Below, in pieces: positions 1-10,521 of a stretch of 64,000 nucleotides of DNA. The translations under genes and the position numbers were made by a program. The DNA comes from Cladopsammia gracilis. Lineage: Eukaryota; Cnidaria; Anthozoa; Scleractinia; Dendrophylliidae. The notes beneath the pieces are model-generated. The model worked only from the letters and a program-made list of their open reading frames with translations. It ran no database searches and had not been told where the DNA came from. The DNA lies in NCBI GenBank assembly GCA_022457155.1, contig JAJGOT010000034.1, forward strand, positions 1,147,501 to 1,211,500. Direction: 5' to 3'. Every line of letters starts with the position of its first letter. The stretch's first letter is position 1.

Positions 1-404
1 TTCCTAGTGAGGATGTAAGTGCAGGGCCATTAAATAGCTGTTCTTTCACAAACTGCTCTGTCAAAATTGAAGCTCATTATTTCAAGTAAATTAAATAGCT
101 GTTTCAAGATTGCTATGGATTGACATGTCAATAATCTATAGTTCTATTTCAAGATTTTAATGTATTGAAATGTAATTTATTTTTGTAAAACTCGTTAAAA
201 AAAAGTGTTTGATTTGAGATCAAACACGGTTTTGAACTGAAATCAAAACCCATAAGATCTCGATCTGGCGTTTTATTTGGTATCAAGACTCATCGACCTG
301 ACCCAAATGGACGTCATTTATTGGCTGGTGACTATGAATTATTAATGAGTTTGAGAATACCCTGTAAATGATGTATTGCAGTTTTATCAAGGGGTGCTCA
401 AAAG

Positions 405-590
405 GGGGAGGGGTGGGGGACAAAGTGAAGGGAGACCCCTGACCCTGTTTGGGACATAAAAGAAACGAAAATACCTACCCTGTGTAGGACAACACCCGCT
501 ATTTTAGGATCCTGTCTAGGGCAAAGAGCTACAAAGGAACCATACCCTGTTTAGCACAGATTTAGAGCCTGTTTTGGGTGGCTGCCTGAT
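405..590. repeat. degenerate short repeat built on ACCCTGTNTAGGACA
   Basis: The words CCCTGTTTGGGACA, CCCTGTGTAGGACA, CCTGTCTAGGGCA and CCCTGTTTAGCACA follow one another at 20 to 60 base intervals, after a purine-rich stretch at 400-425. This looks like a decayed dispersed repeat. No ORF accompanies it, and I cannot assign a family. Confidence 0.5.
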
Positions 591-1238
591 TACATCGTTT
601 TTTCAATTCAATTTTGGATGCGACTTTCTGATGATATATTTGTGTGCACTGTGTTCAGATAAATTGCCATTTAACTGGTAGTTGTCAACAGACAATGATT
701 AAAACCAAATAGAAGTGTGAAAATTACTGGCAGATATTTTTATGCTGCATATCAACTAATTTTTATGAAGTAACTTAGGGCTTTTTTCCATGCACCCCAT
801 TATTGTACCCATTATTGTAGGAGAGATGTGGTAATGGATTAAAGACATTGTGTCAATGGTGAAAAAAGACAGGTCTTAATTAGATAAGGTAGCTGAAATA
901 AAAGAAACAACAGACAAGTAAATGTCTGCCTCATAACTTTTACTTGCACCTAGTGAATCTATACTTAGTGAAAGCTCCTGGTTTCTGGAACCTCAACCTG
1001 TGCATAATCCTCTTCATTGACATCTGGAAGTGGGCCATCCCAGTCTATTCCATATTCATGCCATTGTCCCTGCAAATTAATGGTGTATTTTGTCTTGATT
1101 TTTATTTACTGCTAACTACTTTTATAAAGCTCTGATCTTTCAAGAACAATACTGTTTGTCGTTTTGTTAATTCACTGATAACGCAGATGTTGGAGGATCT
1201 TCCACCTAATTTTCAGCAATTTGCAGCATTTTTAATGT
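591..1238. other. stretch with no recognisable feature
   Basis: AT-rich sequence. The only ORF (944-1135) is short, has no motif I recognise and lacks codon bias. I see no gene or repeat here. Confidence 0.6.
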
Positions 1239-1569
1239 CTTCTTTCATGGTGTTATTTGTGATTATGCCATTAAATCTTACCAGTAACTGAAAGGTGAGA
1301 CGTCATTTAACACTAGTGACTACCACAATCGTGTGCCTGTTACACAAGCAAGGCTCAAAATTAAGGTATAAAGTACTAGAATTCTAGATGTCGTGTGGTG
1401 AACACACATTTTTGTGTTATTTCATGAAGAATAAAACTTGGGTTGGATATCTGTGCTTCTTTCATAGTGTTATTTGTGATTATGCCATTAAATCTTACCA
1501 GTAACTGAAAGGTGAGACATCTTTTAACACTAGTGTGCCAGTTACACAAGCAAGGCTCAAAATTAAGGT
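1239..1569 (+). repeat. imperfect direct repeat of about 115 bp
   Basis: The segment starting near 1239 (TCTTTCATGGTGTTATTTGT) recurs near 1456. Both copies run through a shared stretch containing GTAACTGAAAGGTGAGA and end near AAAATTAAGGT, at 1367 and 1569. The spacing is about 217 bases. The second copy lacks a short internal piece (around 1318-1330 of the first). The second copy ends just upstream of the HECT-associated fragment, so this may be a local duplication of an exon-flanking intron. Confidence 0.7.
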
Positions 1570-1595
1570 GGAGTACTCCCTACAATTTAGGATAG

Positions 1596-1966
1596 GTGTG
1601 TGCTGCCAAGGTTCTCCAATTTTATCTATTGTCTGCAACTTCAGAAAACATGTCACCAAGTCTTCCAGCTGTATGTAAATTGAAAGAAGCTGGTTTGGGA
1701 AGCAAGAAAATAACTTTTCCTGATAAACTTGGAAGATTTTCTCATCTGACAGAAATCCTAGAACAGGAATTTCCCCAGTTAAAGACACAGGATGGAGCCT
1801 TTGATCTTTTGCGTGCAGAGACTGGAGGAACAACAGGCCTCTGAAAGTCATTCCTATGCCATCAGAGGGATACAACATTCCTCATCTGACAAATTTGGTC
1901 AGTGGCAGTACTCTTATCTACATTTGGCCTATCAAGAACAATATTTCTTTGTTTAAAGTGCCTTAA
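1596..1966 (+). pseudogene. N-terminal exon of a HECT-associated cnidarian protein family, frameshifted
   Basis: Frame 1 runs from 1596 to 1844 and contains KEAGLGSKKITFPDK and FPQLKTQDGAFDLLRAE. A second frame, joined by a one-base shift near 1835-1845, continues with LKVIPMPSEGYNIPHL and LIYIWPIKNN to a stop at 1966. In the family I recall, the order GLG-x-KKI-x-F, then FPxL-x-GGFELLR, then LKVIPMPxxGY is one continuous domain placed before a C-terminal HECT-like ubiquitin-ligase region. No HECT domain is visible here. The frame break makes this copy non-functional unless it is a sequencing error. Function is inferred from family memory only. Confidence 0.45.
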
Positions 1967-2466
1967 GTTGCCAGTGACAAATACAAGAAGCATATCCCTT
2001 TTATTGATCTGAGATATCATTATCAATCATGTGGAGTCCCTGTAACCGAAGTCACGCTCCTGTGCTCTTGTTTATTATAAATCCACACTCCAACGATGGT
2101 ACTGTACAAGGAGAACGAAAAATACAAAGTTAACAAAGTATGGGAAACAGAAAACAAAGCAAATACAAAAGGAAACATACATAGAAACCTACAATTGTAT
2201 GAATGCGACTAACAAACATTACCTTAACGGTGTCTTGACTTAACAATATAAAAAATTTAAGCTGCAAACAGTAAACCTTCTGTAAAAATTCTGATAAAAA
2301 TGCTGACATTCAGGACTGAATTTATGCACAAAACTTGACAAATTATGTAACCTTAACGGCATCATGATATCACCGATGACAAAGTAAACAATAGAACTAA
2401 TGAAAACTTCAAACAAGGACAACTGATTAATAAGTGGCAGCGACATACACGAAACATAGAAAACTG
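1967..2466. other. stretch with no recognisable gene
   Basis: AT-rich sequence directly left of the DIRS element. A short minus-strand ORF at 2240-2446 has no recognisable motif. Nothing else is supported. Confidence 0.5.
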
Positions 2467-2613
2467 GATTGTTTTAATGTTTAGGTTAAAAAGGTTTAAT
2501 TAATATGTACGTATGGAATTTCCGTAATGGATGTTCTATATCAGTTAGATCAGCATTTTAGCTAATGCCACATGTCAGTAGTTCATTCTTGTGACTCCTT
2601 GTTAGTGAAAGCA
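2467..2613 (+). repeat. A1 repeat of the DIRS/Ngaro element
   Basis: 147 bases starting GATTGTTTTAATGTTTAGG and ending TTAGTGAAAGCA. They match 11636-11781 (A2) with only a handful of differences, including one base missing from an A run in A2. It marks the left terminus of the retrotransposon, and the gag start codon lies 64 bases further in. Confidence 0.88.
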
Positions 2614-2676
2614 GACCTCATGCTACAATCCTTTATTCAGCACCAATCCTTCATCCTTCATTTTAATCTCCTCGTC

Positions 2677-3658
2677 ATGGCCAGCAAATTCGACAAAGAG
2701 GATTACATGTTCGACGTAGAGAATTTGTCAGCATATATGGCATCTATGGACGCCGACGACACCAAGCCCAGCGCCCGTCCTCAAAAATCTAAACGTCTAG
2801 CTGCAAAAGCCGCGGAAAAATCCGCCAAGTTGCAACAACCACCCGCATCCTCCGCAGACTCCCTCCTGGAACTTGAACGTCTTAAAAACCAGAACCTGCG
2901 AATGGAACTAGAGATTACCAAGACCCAACTGGAACTAGCAAAAATGAAGAATGGTCAAGTGCAACAACAGACCCCCACTAAGACTTCACCTACTTCAGGA
3001 CAACCGCGCCTGTTGCATGCCGCCCTTACATCCACTCCTGAAAGCACCCGAGCTTCGGGCATCCCGACCTTGGAACAACTCCGGGAGAAGAAAAAGCCTC
3101 GGACAACCCTCCCGAACAACTTTGTGTTCTCGTCAAAAGGTACGATCAATTATGAATTTTTAGATCTCCCAGATTTTGTAAATGGTTTCTTAGAATTCTT
3201 AAAACATCAATCAGACGCATGCAAACCCGGGCTAATGAAGCACCTTCAACTGCTAATGGCACGTGCATCCACTTACACCTGGCCTAGTGTACGCAGTTTT
3301 CACCTGTCCATTGCTACAGCAATTGATCAAGGCAGACTTTCGTGGTCTGATTGTGATACCATCCGTGAGAGAGCACAAACATTTTTCACGCACGCAATCA
3401 CGCACGTCGGGTACACAGCCAAATCAAAGCACACAGCAGTCACCAACACAACGACCCAGTAGCCGTGAAAGGAAAGAAAAGTATTGCCGCAATTGGAATT
3501 ACAAGGCAAAATGTGATTGCCAAACTACCAGCGCAAGCTATTCTAGCAACCACCGGTGTCGCGTGTGTGATACGACAGATCACCCCATGTTGCATTGCCC
3601 CAAGCGGAAATTCCCTATTCCGAGCACGCAGACCAGCCCGGATTCGACTAGGGAATGA
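2677..3658 (+). pseudogene. DIRS-element gag, frameshifted before its zinc knuckle
   Basis: The ATG at 2677 opens MASKFDKEDYMFD. A basic, Ala/Lys-rich coiled-coil stretch follows (around residues 40-90, with SLLELERLKNQNLRMELEI), then a conserved core with FVFSSKGTINYEFLDLPDF. That frame stops at 3462. The C-terminal part continues in another frame (3263-3658) and carries the CCHC zinc knuckle CRVCDTTDHPMLHC, so a shift lies near 3390-3440. The product would coat the element RNA and bind nucleic acid in cytoplasmic particles. An in-frame upstream extension from 2572 exists but lies inside A1, so I prefer 2677. Confidence 0.7.
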
Positions 3659-3688
3659 CAAACATTACAAGTCGCTCTCGCAGATTCC

Positions 3689-5567
3689 GTGCGAGCTGCT
3701 ACCCTGTACAATTTTCAGGGAGCAAAACAAACTCTGACGACAGTGTTTAATCTTGAACGCTGGAATTATTATCTTAAAGACTATAATGACCTTATTGTTA
3801 CTACTTTCTTGCAATATGGCTGGCCGATCAATCACTCAGCGGATCAGCTTCCACGGTCCACGCTTCAAAATCATCCCTCTGCTTGCCAGCATCCCACGCT
3901 ACTTCGTGACTACATCGCTAAAGAACTCCAATACAAAGCTGTCATAGGACCCTTCCACTGCAATCCTTTTAGCACAGACTGTGTCATTTCACCCCTGCAA
4001 AGCGTCACAAAACGTGACTCGAGTATGCGCACGTGGTCCACGATCTCAGTTTTCCTTCCGGTCAGTCTGTTAACGATGGCATCGCCCGTGATGAATATCT
4101 AACCCAACCTTTCCAACTTCGTTTACCGGGCGTCGACAAATTGGTTGAATTCATTAAAAGCAAAGGACCCGGCTGCCTCGTCTTCAAAAAAGATCTTAAA
4201 CGCGCTTACAGTCAACAGTCAACCCGTTGACCCGCACGATTACCATCTACTTGGAATGTGTATAGATGGACAGTTCTATTTCCATACCGTCATGCCGTTT
4301 GGTTTACGTTCAGCCACTCTAGCTTGCCAGCGGACAACCAAAGCGGTCAATTATATTCTTAATGAGGAAGGCATTTTAGTCGATGTCTACATCGACGATT
4401 TTTATGGGGCAGAAACTCCAGATCGCGCCGAGCAGTCTTTCGATCGCATGACACAATTATTCGAAGAACTCGGATTGCAATCATCACCTGACAAAGATAC
4501 TCCGCCTGCACATGAAATGACCTGTTTAGGAGTTTGTGTAAACACCCTAACAATGACATTAACTGTTCCAGATCTTCGTCTGCATGAACTCCAAGATCTA
4601 CTAAGTTCGTGGCTAAACAAGACCCACTTTTCTAAACGAGAATTACAGCAACTATTAGGAAAGTTAGCTTTCGTGACTGCGTGTGTTCGGCCCGGACGTG
4701 CTTTTCAATCAAACAAATTCTTCTGGAGATTCTTCAGAAAACAGATGACTATATTGATGTTCCTCAAATACTTTGTGATATTAAACAAATGAAATTGGTA
4801 TAATTTGCACATTTCATTTATTTCCCGTGTCTGCCACCAATATCATGATTTTATCAAAGCTTTAAAAAAATCTGTAACTCTACAGATCAGCTTCTGTATT
4901 GTTATATTGTCCAACCTTTATTATTTTCAATTACATTACTTTTCCCTGCCTCGAATAGCGTTTTTGCTAATTTGCAGGGTAACTGTATTTAAGTTTATAT
5001 GCCTAATAAAGTTTTGTTTGTTGTTGTTGTTGTTGTTTAGTTGTCACTTACTTAACGCATTACGTTCGTGTTTTTCTCGCCCCAGACATCAGCAGTATCC
5101 TCTCAGCGACGCAATCCGTGGGGATCTTGTTTGGTGGCAACATTTCCTCAAACACTTCAATGGTGTTTCAGTCATTCCGACACGCGTGACTGTTTCCAAT
5201 CCCGATCTATTTGCCTGCGGTGCGGTTTGTTTTGGCGAATTTTTCCACGCCACCTTTCCGCCTTATATCGCTAGTCAAAACCTGAACATTAATCAATTAG
5301 AGCTACTCACCATTCTCGTTTCCATGAAGTTGTGGCAAGGTCGTTTACGTGGCTACACCGTCGAAATCTTGACAGACAACCAGGTCAGCGTCTACGCACT
5401 CAACAACCAGAGGTCCACAGACAGTTTTATGCAGTGTTGCCTCCGAGAACTTTGGTTGTTACTAGCTTTAAACAATATTCATTTAATCGCACGCCACATA
5501 GCTGGTAAAACCAATGTGTTAGCCGACGCTTTGAGCCGGTATCATTTAGCTGACACTTACGCGGCAT

Positions 5568-5569
<2 letters not shown>
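3689..5569 (+). pseudogene. DIRS-element reverse transcriptase and RNase H, broken
   Basis: The RT N-terminal part is in frame from 3689 (with QYGWPINHSADQLP), shifts near 4025 to VVHDLSFPSGQSVNDGI and LPGVDKLVEF, and shifts again near 4205 to PVDPHDYHLLGM. The catalytic box VYIDD is at 4384-4398, so the metal-binding aspartates are intact. After a foreign insert (about 4710-5035) the frame resumes with LLNALRS and PLSDAIRGDLVWWQHF, then the RNase H region NQLELLTILVSMKLW, LTDNQVSVYALN and HIAGKTNVLADALSR. The frame is cut at 5569 by the TIR element and resumes at 10325 for 26 codons to a TAG at 10404-10406. It would copy element RNA into DNA. Confidence 0.8.
4710..5035 (+). mobile_element. 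LINE- or SINE-like 3' tail inserted in the RT/RNase H gene
   Basis: RT homology stops after RPGRAF (about 4708) and resumes with LLNALRS (about 5050). The roughly 325 bases between are AT-rich, contain AATAAAG near 5005 and end in a (TTG)n tract, TTTGTTTGTTGTTGTTGTTG. A polyadenylation-like signal followed by a short tandem tail is typical of a 5'-truncated non-LTR element or SINE. I found no clear target duplication. Confidence 0.5.
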
Positions 5570-5600
<31 letters not shown>

Positions 5601-5615
5601 GCTATCCGTTATAAC
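5570..5615 (+). repeat. left TIR of the 4.75-kb element
   Basis: 46 bases identical to the reverse complement of 10279-10324. Further inward, to about 5860, there are more than ten CCGTT/AACGG words in both orientations, some forming short palindromes such as CCGTTTTAACGG. Confidence 0.9.
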
Positions 5616-6440
5616 CGCAAAAAGCGTTAGATATCCGTTTTTTTTATCCGTTAAAACGCTTTATCAAACCGTTATTCCGTTAGACGAACAGTTTTTATTT
5701 TAACGCATTCCGTTAAAACGGCAATCGCCATCCGTTAAAAAGATATCACGAGCCGTTTTAACGGCAAACACTATCCGTTTAGTTGACTCCACAAAGCGTT
5801 AAAAACGACAATCGTCAAAAACGAAGTCACAATCCGTTTAAACGGCTATCACTAACATCAGCTCAAACGAGAACAGCAGATTTAAGTTAGAAACGTTTAT
5901 TTTTTTTTTCCTTACTCTGTTACAGCCCTTGTGTCTTCGCAATATTAAGCTTACAGATTCTGATCACTTTAATACTAGCCTTGAGGGAGCGGAAGGCAGC
6001 GTGTGTGAAACTTCAAAGTACACGTGTAAAGGTATCGCATTTGAAGGCAATTCCGATAGCGTAAAATCTTAACAGCTTTTTAGTTCATGTTGACTTTCAT
6101 GATGGTACGATCAATTTTTCTTTTGGTTTCAATAGTCTCCAAGTTCGGAATGCTTGCGTTCTTTCAACGTTGTTTTAGGCGCCATCTTTGTTGTTGAATG
6201 CACGTGATCTGGGAAAGTGTTACTACGCAACCGACCGCAACCTCGTTCTCAGTTTCTTTCAGGGCGCTGAAAAGTATGCCATTCTTTCCAGTCTGGGAAC
6301 GAGGTTGCTACGCTACGATCAAACAATATGGTCCAATCAGAAGCTCTTATTTCTTTGGTATAAAAAGTGATTATGCAAGTGGAATATTCATTTCATTTGA
6401 AAAACAGCACACGTTTACTGGTAATCATATCTTGGTCAAA

Positions 6441-7094
6441 ATGTCACTCAATGACAAAGTGAAAGTACTCTGGAAAACGAGATGCGAGTGGCGGGATCGC
6501 CCTTACTGGCCAAAGCACAGGGAAATAAAAGTGTCCCAAGAAGAATCAGACGGCGCGTTACTTCCTCTTAAACCTGGAGACCCGGTGAAAATCAAATTTG
6601 GATCGCGATCGTACAATGCCGAAGTCGCCGAACACTGGAACCCTAAATCAAAGAAAGGTACGTATATATATTCGTTTTTTTTTCTTTGTGTATTCGAGTA
6701 CTGTTTTATGGAGTTCATTTCATGTCTGTTTATACTTTTAGGAACGACTACAAATAAATCCAGACCGATCGAGACCGAGTTGCCGAGCCACGTGCCCAGC
6801 CCTGAACCAGAGCAATCAGATGATCCGTACCAACGGTTCTTGGCCGATCAGCAGAAAAGAGAACTTCAATTCAAGGCTCAGCGTGCTGCTAAGCGAGCAA
6901 AGACAGACCACATCACAACAAAAACAACAGAAACTGGCGACCGTGACAGCAGCAACAATGATCAGGACCAGGTTAGCCTGTTACGCATACAGTTGGACGC
7001 GAAGACCGATGAATGTCAGCAGTTAAGGAGTGAACTGGCAAAGGCTGAAGATGCTAACGCTGAGGCTTTCAAAGCTCAAAAAGAGTTTAGCAAG
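6441..7094 (+). CDS. coiled-coil protein encoded by the 4.75-kb TIR element (two visible exons, partial)
   Basis: The ATG at 6441 opens MSLNDKVKVLWKTRCEWRD. Exon 1 ends at 6657. An 84-base intron (6658-6741, GTACGT...TTTTAG) keeps the frame. Exon 2 (6742-7094) runs to a GTTAGT donor at 7095, giving 190 codons. The N-terminal 70 residues look globular, with PLKPGDPVKIKFGSRSYNAE. The rest is polar and charged, with a nuclear-localisation-like AKRAKTD segment and a C-terminal coiled coil (VSLLRIQLDAKTDECQQLRS). It resembles the region upstream of BEN domains in some cnidarian predicted proteins, but I see no BEN domain. Downstream exons, if any, are not recognisable. It is divergently arranged with the candidate transposase and may be an accessory DNA-binding protein. 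Confidence 0.5.
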
Positions 7095-7678
7095 GTTAGT
7101 GTTATACCAGTCGTTTGGCTATCACTCTCATAAACACGCTTTTAGAACAAGTTATAGACGTACCGTATTTTTATCAATTAAACGCCCCCGGCGTTTATTT
7201 CAAACTTGGCCTAGTGGACCTGGCGTTTCTTTGAATCAGCAGTTTTTCTCTCGCCCGCCAATTTCTAAGAAAGGGTTATTATTCGTTTTTCTTGGCAGCC
7301 GTATACGTTGCCCTTAAATCTGAAGTTTATTATACCACAAATAACGTTTCCCCTTTACTTTCTACAGAATACCCCCAGGGTTTATGGAACTGATATACCA
7401 CTAAATTTTTTGTTGTTTTGAATAGCTTAGATTATTCCTTTTGTGTATTTATTTTTGGCTAAATATGAGTGTATTATTATTGAGCAACTCGGCTCTCAAT
7501 AATGAAAGCACAAGAGAATGAAAGCTAGGGGCAGCTTTTTTTACTTATGCTTCCTCCTGAACTTTCCTATAGAACATAACCGATAATAGTTCTGCTATAA
7601 ATGTATCCTCAGAGACCCAGGGGCAGTAACTCGTGGTTAGGCTCTTGAAAAATTGTCTCGCACTGCCAATTTTCTCCT

Positions 7679-7798
7679 GGGGTCAATTCAATAAAACGTC
7701 TACACTTGTAATTGACAAGTGTAGTTGTTGTTTTCAACCTCTGAAACAATGGCTATGCTTGTCAATTACACTTGTAAAAGTTTTATTAAATTGACCCC
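7679..7798. mobile_element. 120-bp palindromic MITE with GGGGTCAA ends
   Basis: The left arm opens GGGGTCAATTCAATAAAAC and the right arm closes with its near-perfect complement, ending TTGACCCC. Further pairing (CACTTGTAATTGACAAG against CTTGTCAATTACACTTG) makes nearly the whole unit a hairpin. It has no coding capacity. It lies inside the TIR element, which is inside the DIRS element, so it is the third nesting level. Confidence 0.8.
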
Positions 7799-8015
7799 TG
7801 ATTTACCTTGTCTCACCCCTTCAAACTCCCCCTGGGTTTCCAAGAATGCTATGAACAAAGAATAATAAATTATTGCAAAATGCATTGCCAGTCTTCCTTT
7901 ATTACAATGTTTTAAAAAGGATTATATCCACATTAAGCATTCATTTTAGTTATCTTAATTTATGTACAAAATTGCTATTAAAACTATCTTGATCAGTTCA
8001 TGCAATAAAGCAAGT

Positions 8016-9628
8016 TCATGGTGCTGGTGCAACAAGGTTCTCAGTTCCAGGTTTGCAAAATTGCCGAATTTCCCGGTAAAGATACTGCTTCCTCTCTTGA
8101 CTTAGTCCTTCTGGATGAATCATGGGTGGAAGAACTGAGGGAGGAGGCAAGGTTGCACGGTTCTTTAGCAGCATTCGAGATTGTTCAGCAGATGAGTTCA
8201 ATTCTTTGAAATAAACTTTACCCGGTTCATCTTTAGAAAATCGAAAATGATGGTATTTCTTTATGTTTGGAACTCTTGTAAAGAACTGTTCAAGAAATAC
8301 TGTCCAGTTGTATACAGGAACAATGACCCTCCCATCATGTGTTCCAACCAGCTGGGCTTTGTTCATTCCAGCTGTGCTCGATGTCTCCACCATTGTGGCA
8401 AATTCATAAAGTGAAGAAATGTAATTAACTTTGTAAGCTCTCTTAATGACCCCAAAGCAGCGATCTGGACCAAACTTGGTATGTCCAGCAATCAGGAATG
8501 AGTAATTGATTGAATTGTGAAGCTGAAGCATTGTTTGCCATGCCAGATACCAAATAAAGTAATTGTTTTTATTTTGTCCAGAGCAATTGTCTGCGTGTAG
8601 ATGGGCATGCGTTTCACCAAGTCCATGATTCTCAAAATAATGATGCACATAGCTAATTGTGGTATTTGCTCCCTTTCCAACATCAACTGCTTCATCTATC
8701 AGGTAGTTTACTTGTTTAGGAATTGCTTTGCACATGACACCGAATAGTCCACATTTTCGCGGGGTTTTAAAGTATATTGGACCGGGCTGCATGGGGTTAG
8801 ACGGAATGTGGACCTGCTGTGCAAAGTCAAAGGAATAATGCATGGTAGCATTAAGAGAACATGCGTCGTGGCTGTCATTTAATTCAATTGTGTTCTCCGC
8901 CGCTTTAAAGATGTTCCTATACAGTTCCCTTTCGCTTTGTACACGATGCAAATGTTCTTGTTGACTTTGGACGCAGGCTGACTTTTCTCGCTCAGGAAGA
9001 TTAGCAGATCGTAGTAATTTTGATGTGTTTTGCTGACAAGTAAAGCAAAGATCAGTCATTGGCTTGGCTACTATAACGTTGGGATGAAATTGTTCCCACA
9101 GTTCAATAAATTTGGAATAGCTGACGGCTTGTTTATCCGCTGCTTCGCATGATGTTTTGAAAGCACGCCAAACGCTCATTTTCGTCTCACTGGAAGATAA
9201 AAGCTTGATGTTGTCGCTCTTGAAACCAGGGATCCTCCCGGGCAGTAGCACAGCATTTTCCTCAACATAATTACTCAAGAATGTAGTAACATCTTCGACC
9301 ACCGCTTGTGAAAGTGTATTGGATGGCAGTCTTTTACTGTTCCCATGAACTCTTTGTGCAATGCCATGATTTTCATAGTGTTCCTTGAGTCGGCGAAATC
9401 GCGAGTAGCTGATTGCATAAAGATGAAGAAACATTTCCTTGCAGATTGGAGCGGATTGAAAAAGGAAATTGCAACGTCGACTTCTCTTTTTTCGCCTGTA
9501 ACCTCGAAGCTGGTGAAGGCTTGAATATTCGCTAATATCACTAAATCAAGCTCGGCATGAGAGAGTTCGAGACAGTTGTTGACATTGATCCGCCATTTTT
9601 CCAAGTTAGATTGATTGCAAATATTCAA
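8016..9628 (-). CDS. candidate transposase of the 4.75-kb TIR element (ADNCSGQNKN family), one frameshift
   Basis: The main frame covers 9434-8016 (472 codons). The N-terminal part, beginning MNICNQSNLEKW at 9628, lies in another frame joined by a one-base shift near 9460, giving about 540 residues. Landmarks in order: LKEHYENHGIAQRVHGN near the start, SFDFAQQVHIP, a long middle with GLFGVMCKAIPKQVNYL, then GETHAHLHADNCSGQNKNNY and HTKFGPDRCFGVIKR. I recall the motif HADNCxGQNKN from cnidarian proteins annotated with DUF7869. The conserved Asp residues (FDF, ADN, PDR) would suit an RNase H-fold DDE/DDD enzyme, but that is inference. Only long ORF in the element, on the minus strand. It would cut and join the element ends. 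Confidence 0.62.
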
Positions 9629-10278
9629 AAACCCTGTGCGATCGAAAAGGAGAGTTGAATAGTAACCAAGACAACGCGTTTTCTGTGTTTACCGTGGAAG
9701 TGATTGGCTGATTGGCTCCGATGTCAAAACAATTGCACGTTGCGTTACAGACAAGTCACGCGCGGATGCCCTGGGTCGAGAATGTGCTTGATCTATTTCG
9801 TGCATTGTGATCATGCAGTCGATTCTCTGTTTTAAAGTTCGAGGGATGTTTTTCTCGAGTCTCAAACAGTCTCAAACAACAAAGGAAATGAAGATGGGAA
9901 AATTTTCCGTGTTTACCAGTATACTGGCTGAACGAACAGGAGGAAAGTTCTGGTAAGTTACGCGTCGAACACCTCAGTACTATTAAAGCTTAAACGGCAA
10001 GTAGCCGTTTATGAACTAACACTCTATAATCCATCAAAATGTTTTGCATGGTTAGCCGTTCAAACGTACTTGAATACCCATCATTTAAACGGCTTTTCGT
10101 TAGCCGTTTAAACGGTTTTCCTAGCTGTTAAAACCCTTAAACTCATCCGTTAGAAAATTTTCCTTAGCCGTTAAAACGCTTTAGCCCATCCGTTAGAAAA
10201 TTTTGCTGAGCCGTTCGAACGACTTAGGAAACCGTTTTAACGCTTTCTATATCCGTTTTCCTCCCGTCCGTTTTGCCC

Positions 10279-10293
10279 GTTATAACGGATAGC

Positions 10294-10324
<31 letters not shown>
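10279..10324 (-). repeat. right TIR of the 4.75-kb element
   Basis: Exact inverted copy of 5570-5615, followed by the second ATAT (10325-10328). The inner flank 9985-10290 holds a matching array of CCGTT/AACGG words. Confidence 0.9.
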
Positions 10325-10326
<2 letters not shown>

Positions 10327-10521
10327 ATGTGGAACATGCGGTCACATCTCAAGATCTTCAGCAAGTTTCTCCAGATGAATCAATGTTTGCGTTCACCGTA
10401 TATTAGCTACCTATACCTTGACATTTTATCTTAATGGCTTTTAATTTCTCCTAGCATTTACGAGTCTTATCCTTTTTTTTTTCTTTGATTCCTTTTGTTT
10501 ATTCCGTGATTTCATTCCGCA

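Larger units (their letters stand above)
5570..10324. mobile_element. 4.75-kb TIR DNA element with AACGG subterminal arrays; 4-bp target duplication ATAT
   Basis: Perfect 46-bp TIRs lie at 5570-5615 and 10279-10324, opening GTGACCTCACACGGGAAAAC. ATAT flanks both sides (5566-5569 and 10325-10328). Removing the element and one ATAT rejoins the RNase H frame (AAYV then EHAV), so this is a true insertion. Because G follows ATAT at the target, the duplication could also be ATATG with ends reading TGACC. Both subterminal regions (5590-5860 and 9985-10290) are dense in CCGTT/AACGG words, probable transposase-binding sites. It carries genes at 6441-7094 (+) and 8016-9628 (-). Relatives lie at 17324, 41939 and 51795. 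The superfamily is not certain; a 4-bp duplication would suit Sola. Confidence 0.88.

Noticed and set aside
4805..5274. N-terminal hydrophobic stretch fused to RNase H as a membrane protein
   Set aside because: The hydrophobic part is the translated AT-rich LINE-like tail, not a real domain.
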